From: an uncultured Gordonibacter sp.
Lineage (GTDB): Bacteria > Actinomycetota > Coriobacteriia > Coriobacteriales > Eggerthellaceae
NCBI GenBank assembly: GCA_904420575.1
Contig: CAJFVW010000193.1
Coordinates: 1 to 40,162 of the forward strand
Direction: 5' to 3'
Length of the DNA stretch: 40,162 nt
Shown here: piece by piece, positions 1-7,605 of the stretch
How positions within the stretch are numbered: the stretch's first letter is position 1
Layout: each line of letters opens with the position of its first letter
Position numbers and translations under genes: made by a program
Notes under the pieces: generated by a model
Seen by the model: only the letters and a program-made list of their open reading frames with translations
The model's database searches: none
Told to the model about the DNA's origin: nothing

Positions 1-1
1 C

Positions 2-235
2 AACTGGAAGTCCAACGTCAACATGCTGATGCCCAACAGCGTGAACGGCAAGCTGGGCTTCGGCAACACCTTCAAGCAGATGATGGTGAGCATCAGGAAG
101 GTGGACGACCTGGGCGGCCCCAACGATCCCGATGCCAACGGCATCGTCCTGGAGCCGAGCCGCCAGGCGGAGTTCACCGTCCAGCAGAAGTGGCGCCCGG
201 CCGACGAGCCCACCGACAAGTACCTGCAGAAATAG
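2..235 (+). CDS. Molybdopterin-dependent oxidoreductase, catalytic subunit, C-terminal end (partial)
   Basis: The reading frame is open from the window edge and encodes the last 77 residues of a protein. It contains a Met-Pro-Asn-Ser segment followed by Asn-Gly, Gly-Phe-Gly-Asn and a conserved-looking tail ending Thr-Asp-Lys-Tyr-Leu-Gln-Lys. The body of the protein lies outside the window, so the call rests mainly on context: 16 bp downstream starts a small two-cluster ferredoxin of the kind paired with DMSO-reductase-family enzymes, and then an anion transporter. The tail resembles the cofactor-binding end of DMSO-reductase-type enzymes (respiratory reductases, catechol dehydroxylases, transhydroxylases). 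The substrate cannot be inferred from this fragment. Confidence 0.55.
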   Translation, partial: NWKSNVNMLMPNSVNGKLGFGNTFKQMMVSIRKVDDLGGPNDPDANGIVLEPSRQAEFTVQQKWRPADEPTDKYLQK

Positions 236-251
236 AAAGGGGATGATCGTC

Positions 252-587
252 ATGTCGCACGGCGCTCTCTACATCGACTTCGAGTTCTGTTCGGGCTGCC
301 ACAGCTGCGAGGTCGCGTGCCGCACGCATCTGGGGCTCGCCCCAAGCGAAAACGGGATCAAGGTCCTGGAGGACCGTCCCTACCAGCACGGAGACGGCAC
401 GTGGCACTGGGATTACCTCGCGTACCCTACCGAACTCTGCGATCTGTGCGAAAGCCGCATCGCTGAGGGCAAGCTGCCTTCCTGCGTGCAGTGCTGTCAG
501 GCAAAGGTGCTGGAGTACGGCACCATCGAGGAATGCGCCGCGAAGCTTGCGGCCAAGCCCCGGAAGGCGGCGGTGTTCGTTCCCTAG
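252..587 (+). CDS. Small 4Fe-4S dicluster ferredoxin, electron-transfer partner of the upstream molybdoenzyme
   Basis: 111 residues with nine cysteines. The first group is Cys-x2-Cys-x2-Cys-x3-Cys near residues 14-24. The second group comprises a Cys-x2-Cys pair and, further on, Cys-x2-Cys-Cys around residues 63-84. This is enough for two [4Fe-4S] clusters. Beta subunits of DMSO-reductase-family enzymes are usually about 180-200 residues with four clusters, so this is a reduced version. It probably passes electrons to or from the molybdopterin subunit. The start at 252 is preferred over the in-frame ATG at 243 because the purine-rich AAAGGGG at 236-242 lies at proper spacing only for 252. It has no signal peptide of its own; if exported, it would be carried by a Tat signal on its partner. 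Confidence 0.8.
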   Translation: MSHGALYIDFEFCSGCHSCEVACRTHLGLAPSENGIKVLEDRPYQHGDGTWHWDYLAYPTELCDLCESRIAEGKLPSCVQCCQAKVLEYGTIEECAAKLAAKPRKAAVFVP

Positions 588-720
588 CCAAGCGCGCCTT
601 GTGGCCGGCGTCCCGCACGTGTTCCGCGTGGACGCCGGCCTTGGGGAAGGCGCCTTGCCGCTGCGAACCTGCGGCGCGGTCAGTGGACTTCGCGCCGAAA
701 CGAGAAGAGGGGGAAACAAA

Positions 721-2235
721 GTGGCTCATGTCGAGGCGGCTGCTTCCGGCCGCGAAATGAGTGCAAATGAAACGAAAGCCCATGAGAAGTCTCGCAAACG
801 TCTGATCGCGATAGCCGTTGCGGCTGCCGTGTTCCTGTTCTTCCAGTTCGTGTGTCCCGTTCCGGAAGGCCTTTCGCGCACGGCCATGTCGGCAGTCGGC
901 ATCCTGGCCTGCTGCATCATCCTGTGGGTGAGCGAGGCGTTTCCGTTCATCGTCACCGTCGTGCTCATCTACCTGCTGCTTCCGATCACCGATGTCTTGC
1001 CGTTCGCGACGACGGCCTTGGCCGATGGGACGGTCGTGCAGTCGGTGTTCAACCAATCGAGCCTGATGGTGCCCATCTACTGCCTGTTCATCTTTGCCGT
1101 GACCGCCGCGGTCATGACCACGCCGATCCCATACCGCGTTGCGAACTTCGTCTTGAAGTGGTCCAAGGGCAACAGCGCGAAGATCGTGATCGGCCTCATG
1201 ATGGCGACGGGCATATTCTCCATGTTCATCGCCGACCTTGCGGCAAGCGCCATCTTCGTGGGCATCAGCCTGTCCATCGTGGAGGCGAACGGAGGCACCA
1301 AGAAGCTTTCCGGCTTGGGGAAGGCGCTCGTGCTGGGCATTCCTGCAGCCGCGCTCATCGGCGGCATCGGCACGCCGTTGGGCAATTCGTCCAACATGCT
1401 GTGCATCGGCATGCTGGAGGCGGCCATGCCCGTTCGCGTGACGTTCTTGGGGTGGTGCATCGTCAACATTCCTCTGGCGCTGGCCGTCACGTTCCTTTCC
1501 AGCCTGTTCATCGTGAAGGTGTTCAAGCTGGAAGACGTCAACCCGGAAGCCTATGCCAATGTGGAAGGCCAGCTTGCGGGCTTCGAGAGGATCACGACGA
1601 GGGAGATCAAGCTTTTGGTCTGGTACGTGATCGCCTTTGGCCTGATGATCGCCAGCACCTGGATTCCCGAGATCAACTCCATCCTGGTCGCCTTGGCGTT
1701 CACCGTCATCGCGTTCGTTCCGGGCGTCAACCTCCTTACCAAGGAGGAGTTCTACAAGAACATCCCCTGGGAGATTATCATGATGGTCATCGGCATCCAG
1801 GTGCTAGCTTCCGGCCTCATGGGAACCGGCGTGGCCACGTGGCTGGTCAATTCGGTGTTCGTGGGCGTGGAGATGTGGCCGGTCTTTCTGGTGGTGTTCG
1901 CCATGTGCCTCATCACCCTGGTCCTGCACATGTTCATCCCCATCGGCCCCCCGGTCATTTCCGTGGTGGTCCCCATCATGGTGGCCGTGGTGGCCGCGGT
2001 GAACGCGAGTGCCGGCGGCGTGGCCATCAATCCCGCCATCATCGCCTGCATCGGCGGCGGCCTGGGCGTCGTGTCCACCTTCTTCCCCTTGGACTCCATC
2101 GTGCTGATCGGCTACGACAAGGGTTGGATTTCCATGGGCGAATGGCTGGCGAGAGGCTGGGCGCCGACGCTCATCCTGTTCGTTCTGAGCGTCCTCTGGC
2201 TGCCCTTCGCCTGCGGGTTCGCCTTCCCCGTCTGA
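721..2235 (+). CDS. SLC13/DASS family anion (dicarboxylate-type) sodium symporter
   Basis: 504 residues from a GTG start with AGAGGGGG nine bases upstream; the ATG at 757 lacks such a site. The N-terminus is a short charged cytoplasmic segment followed by many hydrophobic helices. A Gly-Thr-Pro-Leu-Gly-Asn-Ser-Ser-Asn segment and a later Pro-Ile-Gly-Pro-Pro segment correspond to the two substrate- and sodium-binding hairpin motifs of divalent anion symporters. Known members carry succinate, citrate, sulfate or related anions with sodium. It lies 133 bp behind the ferredoxin in the same direction, so it may import the substrate, or export the product, of the molybdoenzyme. That pairing is inference. 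Confidence 0.85.
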   Translation: MAHVEAAASGREMSANETKAHEKSRKRLIAIAVAAAVFLFFQFVCPVPEGLSRTAMSAVGILACCIILWVSEAFPFIVTVVLIYLLLPITDVLPFATTALADGTVVQSVFNQSSLMVPIYCLFIFAVTAAVMTTPIPYRVANFVLKWSKGNSAKIVIGLMMATGIFSMFIADLAASAIFVGISLSIVEANGGTKKLSGLGKALVLGIPAAALIGGIGTPLGNSSNMLCIGMLEAAMPVRVTFLGWCIVNIPLALAVTFLSSLFIVKVFKLEDVNPEAYANVEGQLAGFERITTREIKLLVWYVIAFGLMIASTWIPEINSILVALAFTVIAFVPGVNLLTKEEFYKNIPWEIIMMVIGIQVLASGLMGTGVATWLVNSVFVGVEMWPVFLVVFAMCLITLVLHMFIPIGPPVISVVVPIMVAVVAAVNASAGGVAINPAIIACIGGGLGVVSTFFPLDSIVLIGYDKGWISMGEWLARGWAPTLILFVLSVLWLPFACGFAFPV

Positions 2236-2288
2236 AGCGGAGGTCCGGCGGCTTGACCCGTTGGGGCCTTGCGTGGGTAAGGGAGTGC

Positions 2289-2318
2289 GTCGCGGGAAGG
2301 CTGTGGCCTTCCCGCGAC
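2289..2318 (+). terminator. 12-bp perfect hairpin downstream of the anion transporter
   Basis: Arms 2289-2300 and 2307-2318 are perfectly complementary (GTCGCGGGAAGG and its reverse complement) with a six-base loop. It lies 54 bp after the transporter stop codon, a normal terminator position, but no U-tract follows. The right arm is partly repeated just after (CTTCCCGCGAC again at about 2322-2332). The next 130 bp carry three degenerate copies of a GTGACAGGG-like motif (about 2412, 2436 and 2452). Confidence 0.45.
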
Positions 2319-2500
2319 GGCCCTTCCCGCGACAGTCCGAGCCGTCGTGGGGATGACCTTGCGGCATGGGGCGGGGCAGGGCGGTTCCTCGTGGCGTGAG
2401 GGCAAGGCCCTCGTGACAGGGGGGGAGACCCGCGCGACAGGGTAAGACCCTTGTGACAGGGGATAGTGGCTTTGTCGTCTTATGAAAGAGGTGGTGGAGC

Positions 2501-2668
2501 ATGCAACCGGTACCTTGGGATGGGATTTGCCTGGTCTTGGCGGGAATCGCGATTCTGCTCCTTGGCGTAAAGATGGCAAAGGCCAAGGTTGGCGGGAAGA
2601 ACAGGGAACAGCTGCGCAAGGAATACTACGCAGGATATGTCGAAAGCGTGCGCCGGCACCGGAAATGA
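2501..2668 (+). CDS. 55-residue small single-pass membrane protein
   Basis: This short open frame starts at an ATG preceded by GAAAGAGGTGGTGGAGC, a strong purine-rich ribosome site. It encodes Met-Gln-Pro-Val-Pro-Trp, then one hydrophobic helix (about residues 8-24, Ile, Leu, Val, Ala, Gly), then a basic tail rich in Lys and Arg ending Arg-Arg-His-Arg-Lys. The composition (N-terminal helix, positive cytoplasmic tail with a Glu-Tyr-Tyr-Ala-Gly-Tyr patch) looks like a genuine small membrane protein rather than chance. Function unknown. It could be an accessory peptide of a neighbouring transporter, but nothing in the sequence shows this. Confidence 0.55.
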   Translation: MQPVPWDGICLVLAGIAILLLGVKMAKAKVGGKNREQLRKEYYAGYVESVRRHRK

Positions 2669-2769
2669 GCCTCTGGCGCTGTTGTTGGCCGCGCCGTGCC
2701 AGTCATGGCGTGGCGGGTGCGAGGGGTTTGTCGCGGCTGCGTGCGCTCTTTGTGTGAAAGGATCGTGTC

Positions 2770-3033
2770 ATGTGCTTTAGACCTGCTGCAATCGAAATGA
2801 AATGCCCTGAATGCGGCGCATCCGTCGGCCCGCTGGACCAGACGTGCGCCGAATGCGGGGCCGAGCTGAACGCCGGCGTACCGGGAATGCCCGCAGGCGC
2901 GCCGGGCGCACCCGGAGCCCCGAGCGCCCCTGGAGCCCCCGGAGCCCCGAGCGCCCCGGCGGCTCCGGGCGCGCCAGGCAGACCTGCTGCGCCTGCAGCC
3001 CCAGGAGCCCCAGGAGCGCCGGGGGCAAAGTAG
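2770..3033 (+). CDS. Zinc-ribbon protein with collagen-like Gly-Ala-Pro tail
   Basis: 87 residues. GAAAGGA lies eight bases upstream of the ATG. Residues 12-32 hold two Cys-x2-Cys-Gly pairs (Cys-Pro-Glu-Cys-Gly and Cys-Ala-Glu-Cys-Gly), a typical zinc ribbon. The remainder is Gly-Ala-Pro repeats with Ser and Arg variants, resembling a flexible linker. In many bacteria a zinc ribbon and Ala/Pro/Gly linker head a membrane or DUF domain; here a TAG stop ends the protein in the repeat. The same frame continues after the stop with more Gly-Ala-Pro-type codons (see 3034-3235), so this may be a prematurely ended version of a longer protein. Function unknown. Confidence 0.55.
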   Translation: MCFRPAAIEMKCPECGASVGPLDQTCAECGAELNAGVPGMPAGAPGAPGAPSAPGAPGAPSAPAAPGAPGRPAAPAAPGAPGAPGAK

Positions 3034-3235
3034 CCTTCGATAGCCCAAGGAGCGCGAGGGACGAAGGAGGCTTCGGGAGCGCCAGGGGCGCCGGGGGGCG
3101 AAGCAGGTTCCGGGAACCCCGGAAGCGCGAGGGCCGAAGGAGGCTTCGGGCCGGCGACGGCCCCTCGCCACCTGGCCCGGAGTCGCGGTCAGGCGCCCTC
3201 TCGCAGAAGCTCGGCACGAAACGTCGGCGCTTGGG
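3034..3235 (+). other. In-frame continuation of the Gly-Ala-Pro repeat beyond a TAG stop
   Basis: Read in the same frame as the zinc-ribbon gene, the bases after the TAG at 3031-3033 still encode Gly-, Ala- and Pro-rich sequence (for example Ser-Gly-Ala-Pro-Gly-Ala-Pro-Gly-Gly). The DNA holds a direct repeat, GCGAGGGMCGAAGGAGGCTTCGGG, near 3053 and 3127. The frame stays open into the acetyltransferase gene. This could be the remnant of a longer tail cut by a nonsense change, or repeat DNA that drifted beyond the gene. Confidence 0.35.
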
Positions 3236-3268
3236 TGGCCGGCGTTTCCTTTGTTCGAAGGAGCTGTC

Positions 3269-4129
3269 ATGTTCGAAGACCTGTATGCCCCGCTTCCCCA
3301 GGTGGACGCCTATCTGGCCCGCATAGGCTACGAGGGGCCGATTGGGCTCACCGAAGCATGCCTGGACCAGCTGGTCCTCCGGCATCAGCTGTCCGTCCCC
3401 TTCGAGAACCTGGACATCCGCATACGGAAAACCCCGGTGTCCCTGGGCATCCCCCAGCTGTTCGACAAGGTGGTGACGCGCGGGCGCGGCGGATTCTGCT
3501 ACGAGCTGAACGGGCTGTTCCGCGCCTTGCTCGAGGCCCTGGGCTTTCGCGCGTGGTGCTGCAGCTGCAAGGTGCTGAAGGGGGAAGGCCCTGGGCATCC
3601 CGCGCTGCACCGGGGCGTCGTGGTGGACCTGGGTGGGCGGCTGCGGTACTGCGATGTGGGATTCGGCGGGCCCATGCCGGCAGGCGCCTTGCCGATCGAA
3701 GCCGGGGATGAGCAATGCATCGGCGGCGACCGGTATCTGCTGGAGGCAGAGCCTGGGGTCGAGTGCGGCCCGTGGCTCCGCCTGTCCCGCAGAGGGCGGG
3801 AAGGTGGCTTGGTCCCGCTGGTGTCCTTGGACCCCAGGCCCGTCGATCCGGTGGACTTTCTGGCAGGCTGCCATTTCTGCTGCTGCCACCACCAGGACGA
3901 ATACACCGACTTCACCCACAAGCTGCTGCTGAACATCAGAACGGCCGACGGCTACGCAAGCTTGAAGGACAACGTCTATCGGCAGCGTGAAGGAGATGCC
4001 GCTTCCTCGACGACGTTGACCTCGGTTGCGGAGATGAGGGGCCTTATGGAATCGGTGTTCCTTGTGCCCGCGGACTTTTTCGACGCCAGGCTGCTGGACG
4101 GCCTGCACCGGGAGGTCTTTGTCGCGTGA
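3269..4129 (+). CDS. Arylamine N-acetyltransferase
   Basis: 286 residues, the normal size for the family. The enzyme transfers an acetyl group from acetyl-CoA to arylamines, hydrazines or hydroxylamines through an acetyl-cysteine intermediate in the cytoplasm. The catalytic triad is visible: Cys77 in Arg-Gly-Gly-Phe-Cys-Tyr-Glu-Leu-Asn, His114 within a Leu-His-Arg-Gly-Val-Val-Val stretch, and Asp129 in Cys-Asp-Val-Gly-Phe-Gly-Gly. AAGGAG six bases before the ATG at 3269 fixes the start; an upstream in-frame TTG at 3251 has no site. The C-terminus is complete. In gut bacteria such enzymes modify aromatic amine drugs and dyes, but the natural substrate is unknown. Confidence 0.92.
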   Translation: MFEDLYAPLPQVDAYLARIGYEGPIGLTEACLDQLVLRHQLSVPFENLDIRIRKTPVSLGIPQLFDKVVTRGRGGFCYELNGLFRALLEALGFRAWCCSCKVLKGEGPGHPALHRGVVVDLGGRLRYCDVGFGGPMPAGALPIEAGDEQCIGGDRYLLEAEPGVECGPWLRLSRRGREGGLVPLVSLDPRPVDPVDFLAGCHFCCCHHQDEYTDFTHKLLLNIRTADGYASLKDNVYRQREGDAASSTTLTSVAEMRGLMESVFLVPADFFDARLLDGLHREVFVA

Positions 4130-4264
4130 GGCTGCCTTCGAGGCTGCCGACCGAAGCCGCCCCCATCGGGGACTGCCTCGGCAAACTTCCCGTAGCAAGG
4201 CCACCTTCGCAAGCCGCGCTCCGGCCGTTCCTTCCTTCTTTTCTTGGGCGGTGGGTGAAAAACG

Positions 4265-4320
4265 GTTGCGCAGACGCAACGCAGAACTGCTTCCGGTGGG
4301 CGCGGCGGTGGCCTTATGAT
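4265..4320 (+). promoter_or_regulatory. Candidate promoter with upstream dyad for the Tat flavoprotein
   Basis: TTCCGG (4291-4296) and TATGAT (4315-4320), 18 bp apart, form a plausible promoter. A perfect dyad, GTTGCG-CAGA-CGCAAC (4265-4280), lies just upstream of the -35 box, a position typical for an activator. The rest of the 459-bp gap between the acetyltransferase and the flavoprotein (4130-4588) shows no gene; it has only loose GACCGTGCG repeats around 4415-4490. Confidence 0.35.
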
Positions 4321-4588
4321 GCAAGGGTCCGCGAGGGAGCGGACGCAGGCGACGGGAGGGAAAGCCCGAGGATGCGGAATCCGCGTCCGGGTGGTTCCGT
4401 CTTGCGGGCCGGCAAGGACCGTGCGCGCTGCCTGGCGGACCGACGGGGAACCGTGCAGGTTGCCAGGGGGGCCACAAGGACCGTGCGGGCCGCTTGGTTG
4501 CCGCCCTGCCTGCGCCGACGGTCGAGGACCGTCCGCCGGCTGCCCCTGCTGAAGGCGGGGGGAGGGAACGCGAAACAAGGAGGAAAGA

Positions 4589-6340
4589 ATGAACAAGGGA
4601 TTCTCGCGTCGTGACTTTCTGAAGTTCGGCGCCGTCGGTGCGGCGGGTGCTGCTGCGGCGGGCCTGGCCGGCTGCGCGCCGGCAGCGGAAAAGCAGGGCG
4701 GCGCCGCAGACAACGCGGCCGCAGCCCCGGCCGGCGGTGCCATCAACTCGTCCGACGCGGTGCTCAAGCTGACCGACGGCATGCCCAAGTGGTCGTTCAT
4801 GATCCCGCCGGATCCCGTTGCCGAAGACCAGATCGGCGAGACGGTGGAAAACGACATCATCGTCGTGGGCGGCGGCATGTCGGGCTTCACCACGGCCGTG
4901 TCCGCGGCCGAACAGGGCGCGAAGGTGACGCTGTTCTCCGCATCGAGCGCCCCCATCTCGCGCGGCGGCTCGAACTACGCCAAGAACTCAAAGGTCATGA
5001 AGGAGCTGGGCATCGAGCCGTTCGACCCCGTCCCGTTCTACTACCACGAGATGCGTGCCGCCTCGTTCGCCGTCGACCAGCAGAAGTGGATGCGCGGCTA
5101 CAACAACTCCGAAGAGGCCATGGACTGGATGATCGACATCGCCCGCGAGAACGGCCTCGAGGTCATCATGGAGCGCGACAACACGTTCGACCTGGGCCCG
5201 AACTACGCGCATGCGTTCTCCACGCTGGGCAACAGCACCATGGTGTCCACCGGCCAGCAGGGTGCCGTGGAGGCGCTTGAGGCGAAGGCCAAGGAGTACG
5301 GCGTCGAGATCATCTACGACACGAAGGCCGAATACCTGGAGCGCGAAGGCGACCAGAGCGGCCGCGTGACGGGCGTGGTGGCCTCCAAGATGGACGGCAG
5401 CGGCTACGTGCGCTTCAAGGCGAACCAGGCCGTCGTGCTGGCCACGGGCGACTTCTCCAACAACAAGGAGATGCTGGCCGCGTACTGCCCCATGGTGCTG
5501 CCGTTGGTGGGCTACGAGCAGAACGAGATCGACTACAACACCAGTTTCAACCTCACCGGCATCTACGGCGGCGACGGTCAGAAGATGGGCCTGTGGGCCG
5601 GTGCCGCGTGGCAGCACGCGTATCCCGCGGCACCCATGATGCAGGGCGCCTGGGGCGGCAGCCACGAACCGTGCGGCTTCCACATGGGCCTCAACGTGAA
5701 CATGAACACAGAGCGCTACCAGCGCGAAGACATTTCGGCGCCGTACAGCTCGAACCATCTGCTCTCACAGCCGGGGCATGTCGCCTTCGGCATCTGGACG
5801 GCCAACTATCCGCAGGCCATCCTTGAAAAGGGTCATGAGTGGTACACGTTCGGCATGGACTACACGCTGCCCCCGCTCACGACCGAGGAACTGGTTGCCA
5901 TGTGGGACGCCGGCGTGGAGAACGGCTCGTACTACAAGGCCGACACGCTGGACGACCTGGCCAAGCAGACGGGCCTGGACGCCGAGAAGCTCAAGGCCGT
6001 GGTGGCGCGTTACAACGAGCTGTGCGACAAGGGCGAGGACGAAGACTTCCACAAGAACCCCGACTTCATGGTGAAGATCGACGAGAACGGCCCGTTCTAT
6101 GCCGCTCAGAACTACGCCATGTTCATGACCGTCATGGGCGGCCTGCGCACCAGCCCGAACATGGAAGTGTGCGACGAGAACGACCAGCCCATCCCCGGCC
6201 TGTTCAACGTGGGCGCCATGATCGGCGACATGTACGCCAACACGTACAACTTCGCCATCCCGGGCAACAGCTACGGCATCAACTGCCTGACGTTCGGCTA
6301 CCTGCTGGGACGCGAACTGGCTGCCGGCAAGTACGCGTAG
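4589..6340 (+). CDS. Tat-exported FAD-dependent reductase of the fumarate reductase flavoprotein family
   Basis: 583 residues with a strong AAGGAGGAA ribosome site. The N-terminus has a twin-arginine motif (Ser-Arg-Arg-Asp-Phe-Leu-Lys, residues 6-12), an Ala/Gly hydrophobic stretch and a lipobox ending at Cys29, so the protein is probably exported folded and lipid-anchored. The FAD dinucleotide-binding Gly-Gly-Gly-Met-Ser-Gly lies near residue 95. The Ala-Thr-Gly-Asp-Phe segment and the C-terminal Ile-Pro-Gly-Asn-Ser-Tyr-Gly-Ile-Asn segment are characteristic of FAD_binding_2 fumarate/urocanate-type reductases. There is no heme-c or FMN-binding domain, so electrons must come from a separate carrier. 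In Eggerthellaceae many paralogs reduce alternative acceptors (steroids, cinnamates, cardiac glycosides); the substrate here is unknown. Confidence 0.88.
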   Translation: MNKGFSRRDFLKFGAVGAAGAAAAGLAGCAPAAEKQGGAADNAAAAPAGGAINSSDAVLKLTDGMPKWSFMIPPDPVAEDQIGETVENDIIVVGGGMSGFTTAVSAAEQGAKVTLFSASSAPISRGGSNYAKNSKVMKELGIEPFDPVPFYYHEMRAASFAVDQQKWMRGYNNSEEAMDWMIDIARENGLEVIMERDNTFDLGPNYAHAFSTLGNSTMVSTGQQGAVEALEAKAKEYGVEIIYDTKAEYLEREGDQSGRVTGVVASKMDGSGYVRFKANQAVVLATGDFSNNKEMLAAYCPMVLPLVGYEQNEIDYNTSFNLTGIYGGDGQKMGLWAGAAWQHAYPAAPMMQGAWGGSHEPCGFHMGLNVNMNTERYQREDISAPYSSNHLLSQPGHVAFGIWTANYPQAILEKGHEWYTFGMDYTLPPLTTEELVAMWDAGVENGSYYKADTLDDLAKQTGLDAEKLKAVVARYNELCDKGEDEDFHKNPDFMVKIDENGPFYAAQNYAMFMTVMGGLRTSPNMEVCDENDQPIPGLFNVGAMIGDMYANTYNFAIPGNSYGINCLTFGYLLGRELAAGKYA

Positions 6341-6356
6341 GCTAAGAAGCAGGCGA

Positions 6357-6389
6357 AAGCGCCTGGCGCCGAAAGGCTGCCGGGCGCTT
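6357..6389 (+). terminator. Hairpin terminator after the flavoprotein
   Basis: AAGCGCCTGGC (6357-6367) pairs with GCCGGGCGCTT (6379-6389) over 11 positions including one U-G wobble. It starts 17 bp after the stop codon. The following bases are TGTCTG, so the U-tract is weak. Confidence 0.5.
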
Positions 6390-6502
6390 GTCTGAAACAA
6401 CTCCCGAGTCTGGCACGGCGCGTGCTGCATGCAGGCGTCGTGCCACGAACCCCCTCCCTTGGCCGTTCCCCTCGCATCGAAGGGGGACGGCTTTTGCGTG
6501 TT

Positions 6503-6549
6503 GCGTGTTGCATGCTGCGTGTTGTGCGCTGCGTGTTGCATGCTGCGTG
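6503..6549 (+). repeat. 19-bp direct repeat, period 28, in an intergenic region
   Basis: GCGTGTTGCATGCTGCGTG occurs at 6503-6521 and again at 6531-6549, with shorter GTTGCGTGTTG copies before it. The flanking gap, 6341-6801, holds the terminator of the flavoprotein and a TACAAT box at 6680-6685 that may serve the ZIP gene. No other gene is visible in it. Confidence 0.5.
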
Positions 6550-6801
6550 CGGCTTGCGCTGGGGAAGGGCTGCCGGACGAAAGCGCGGCGAACGTGACGG
6601 CGGGGCAACGCATGGCAACAGATGGGACGGTTCGCCCGGGCAAGTCCCCGAACAGGGTCGGCGGTTTCGGGAAAAGAGGTACAATGCCGAGTGTCTGGGT
6701 GGGCGTGTGCGGCAGTGCGCGGCCACGCCAGGCGTGAAGGCTTCTCAAGACAAGACTACGCCATGCCGCGGCGGACGATGCGGCGCAAGCTAGGAGGGCG
6801 C

Positions 6802-7596
6802 ATGCAGACGGCGCTTTTATGGGCGGCGGCAGGCACCGGGTTCACGTTCCTCATGACGACGCTGGGCGCTGCGTCGGTGTTCCTGTTCCGCAAGCGTAAC
6901 AGCATGCTGCTCCAGCGCGTGTTCTTGGGCTTCGCCGCAGGCGTCATGATCGCGGCTTCCGTGTGGTCGCTGCTCATTCCCGCCATCGAGCGCGCCGAAG
7001 AGGCCGGCCAGATCGGCTGGATCCCGGCGGCGGGCGGGTTCGCCATCGGCGTGGCGTTCCTCATGGTGCTGCACCAGCTGCTGCCGCACCTGCATCCGGG
7101 CGAGGACCAGCCCGAAGGCCTCCCCAGCAAGTGGGATCGCCCGACGCTTCTGTTCACGGCCGTGACGCTGCACAACATTCCCGAGGGCATGAGCGTGGGC
7201 CTGCTGTTCGCCATGGCCGCCCAGGACGGCGGCGACCCGGCCATGTTCGGCATGGCGGTGGCGCTGGCCATCGGCATCGGCATCCAGAACGTGCCCGAAG
7301 GCGCCGCTGTGGCGCTCCCCCTGTTGCAGGAGGGCATGAGCGCCCCGAAGGCGTTCGGCCTGGGAGCGCTTTCGGGGTTGGCGGAGCCGGTGTTCGGCAT
7401 CCTGGTGGTGCTGTTCGCGGCCGTCATCGCGCCCTACATGCCCTGGATGCTGGCATTTTCTGCCGGCGCCATGATGTACGTGGTGGTGGAGGAACTCATT
7501 CCCGAGGCGCATCTGGGCGAGCATTCGAATGCCGGCACCCTGGGCGTCATGGCGGGATTTCTGGTGATGATGATCCTGGACGTGGCGCTGGGCTAG
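6802..7596 (+). CDS. ZIP family divalent metal transporter (GufA/ZupT-like)
   Basis: 264 residues, eight predicted helices. The metal-site motifs His-Asn-Ile-Pro-Glu-Gly (about residue 122) and Gln-Asn-Val-Pro-Glu-Gly (about residue 161) lie in two successive helices. A later Glu-Glu-Leu-Ile-Pro-Glu-Ala-His is also typical. A His-rich loop (His-Gln-Leu-Leu-Pro-His-Leu-His-Pro) sits before the first motif. Such proteins move zinc, iron or manganese into the cytoplasm. TAGGAGG four bases before the ATG at 6802 supports this start; an upstream in-frame ATG at 6763 is possible. Its stop is only nine bases from that of the convergent gene at 7606, with no terminator between them. Confidence 0.9.
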   Translation: MQTALLWAAAGTGFTFLMTTLGAASVFLFRKRNSMLLQRVFLGFAAGVMIAASVWSLLIPAIERAEEAGQIGWIPAAGGFAIGVAFLMVLHQLLPHLHPGEDQPEGLPSKWDRPTLLFTAVTLHNIPEGMSVGLLFAMAAQDGGDPAMFGMAVALAIGIGIQNVPEGAAVALPLLQEGMSAPKAFGLGALSGLAEPVFGILVVLFAAVIAPYMPWMLAFSAGAMMYVVVEELIPEAHLGEHSNAGTLGVMAGFLVMMILDVALG

Positions 7597-7605
7597 AACG
7601 TTCGG

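Noticed and set aside
547-720. Longer N-terminus of the SLC13 transporter
   Set aside because: The extension overlaps the ferredoxin gene and is Arg/Gly-rich; the GTG at 721 has the ribosome site.
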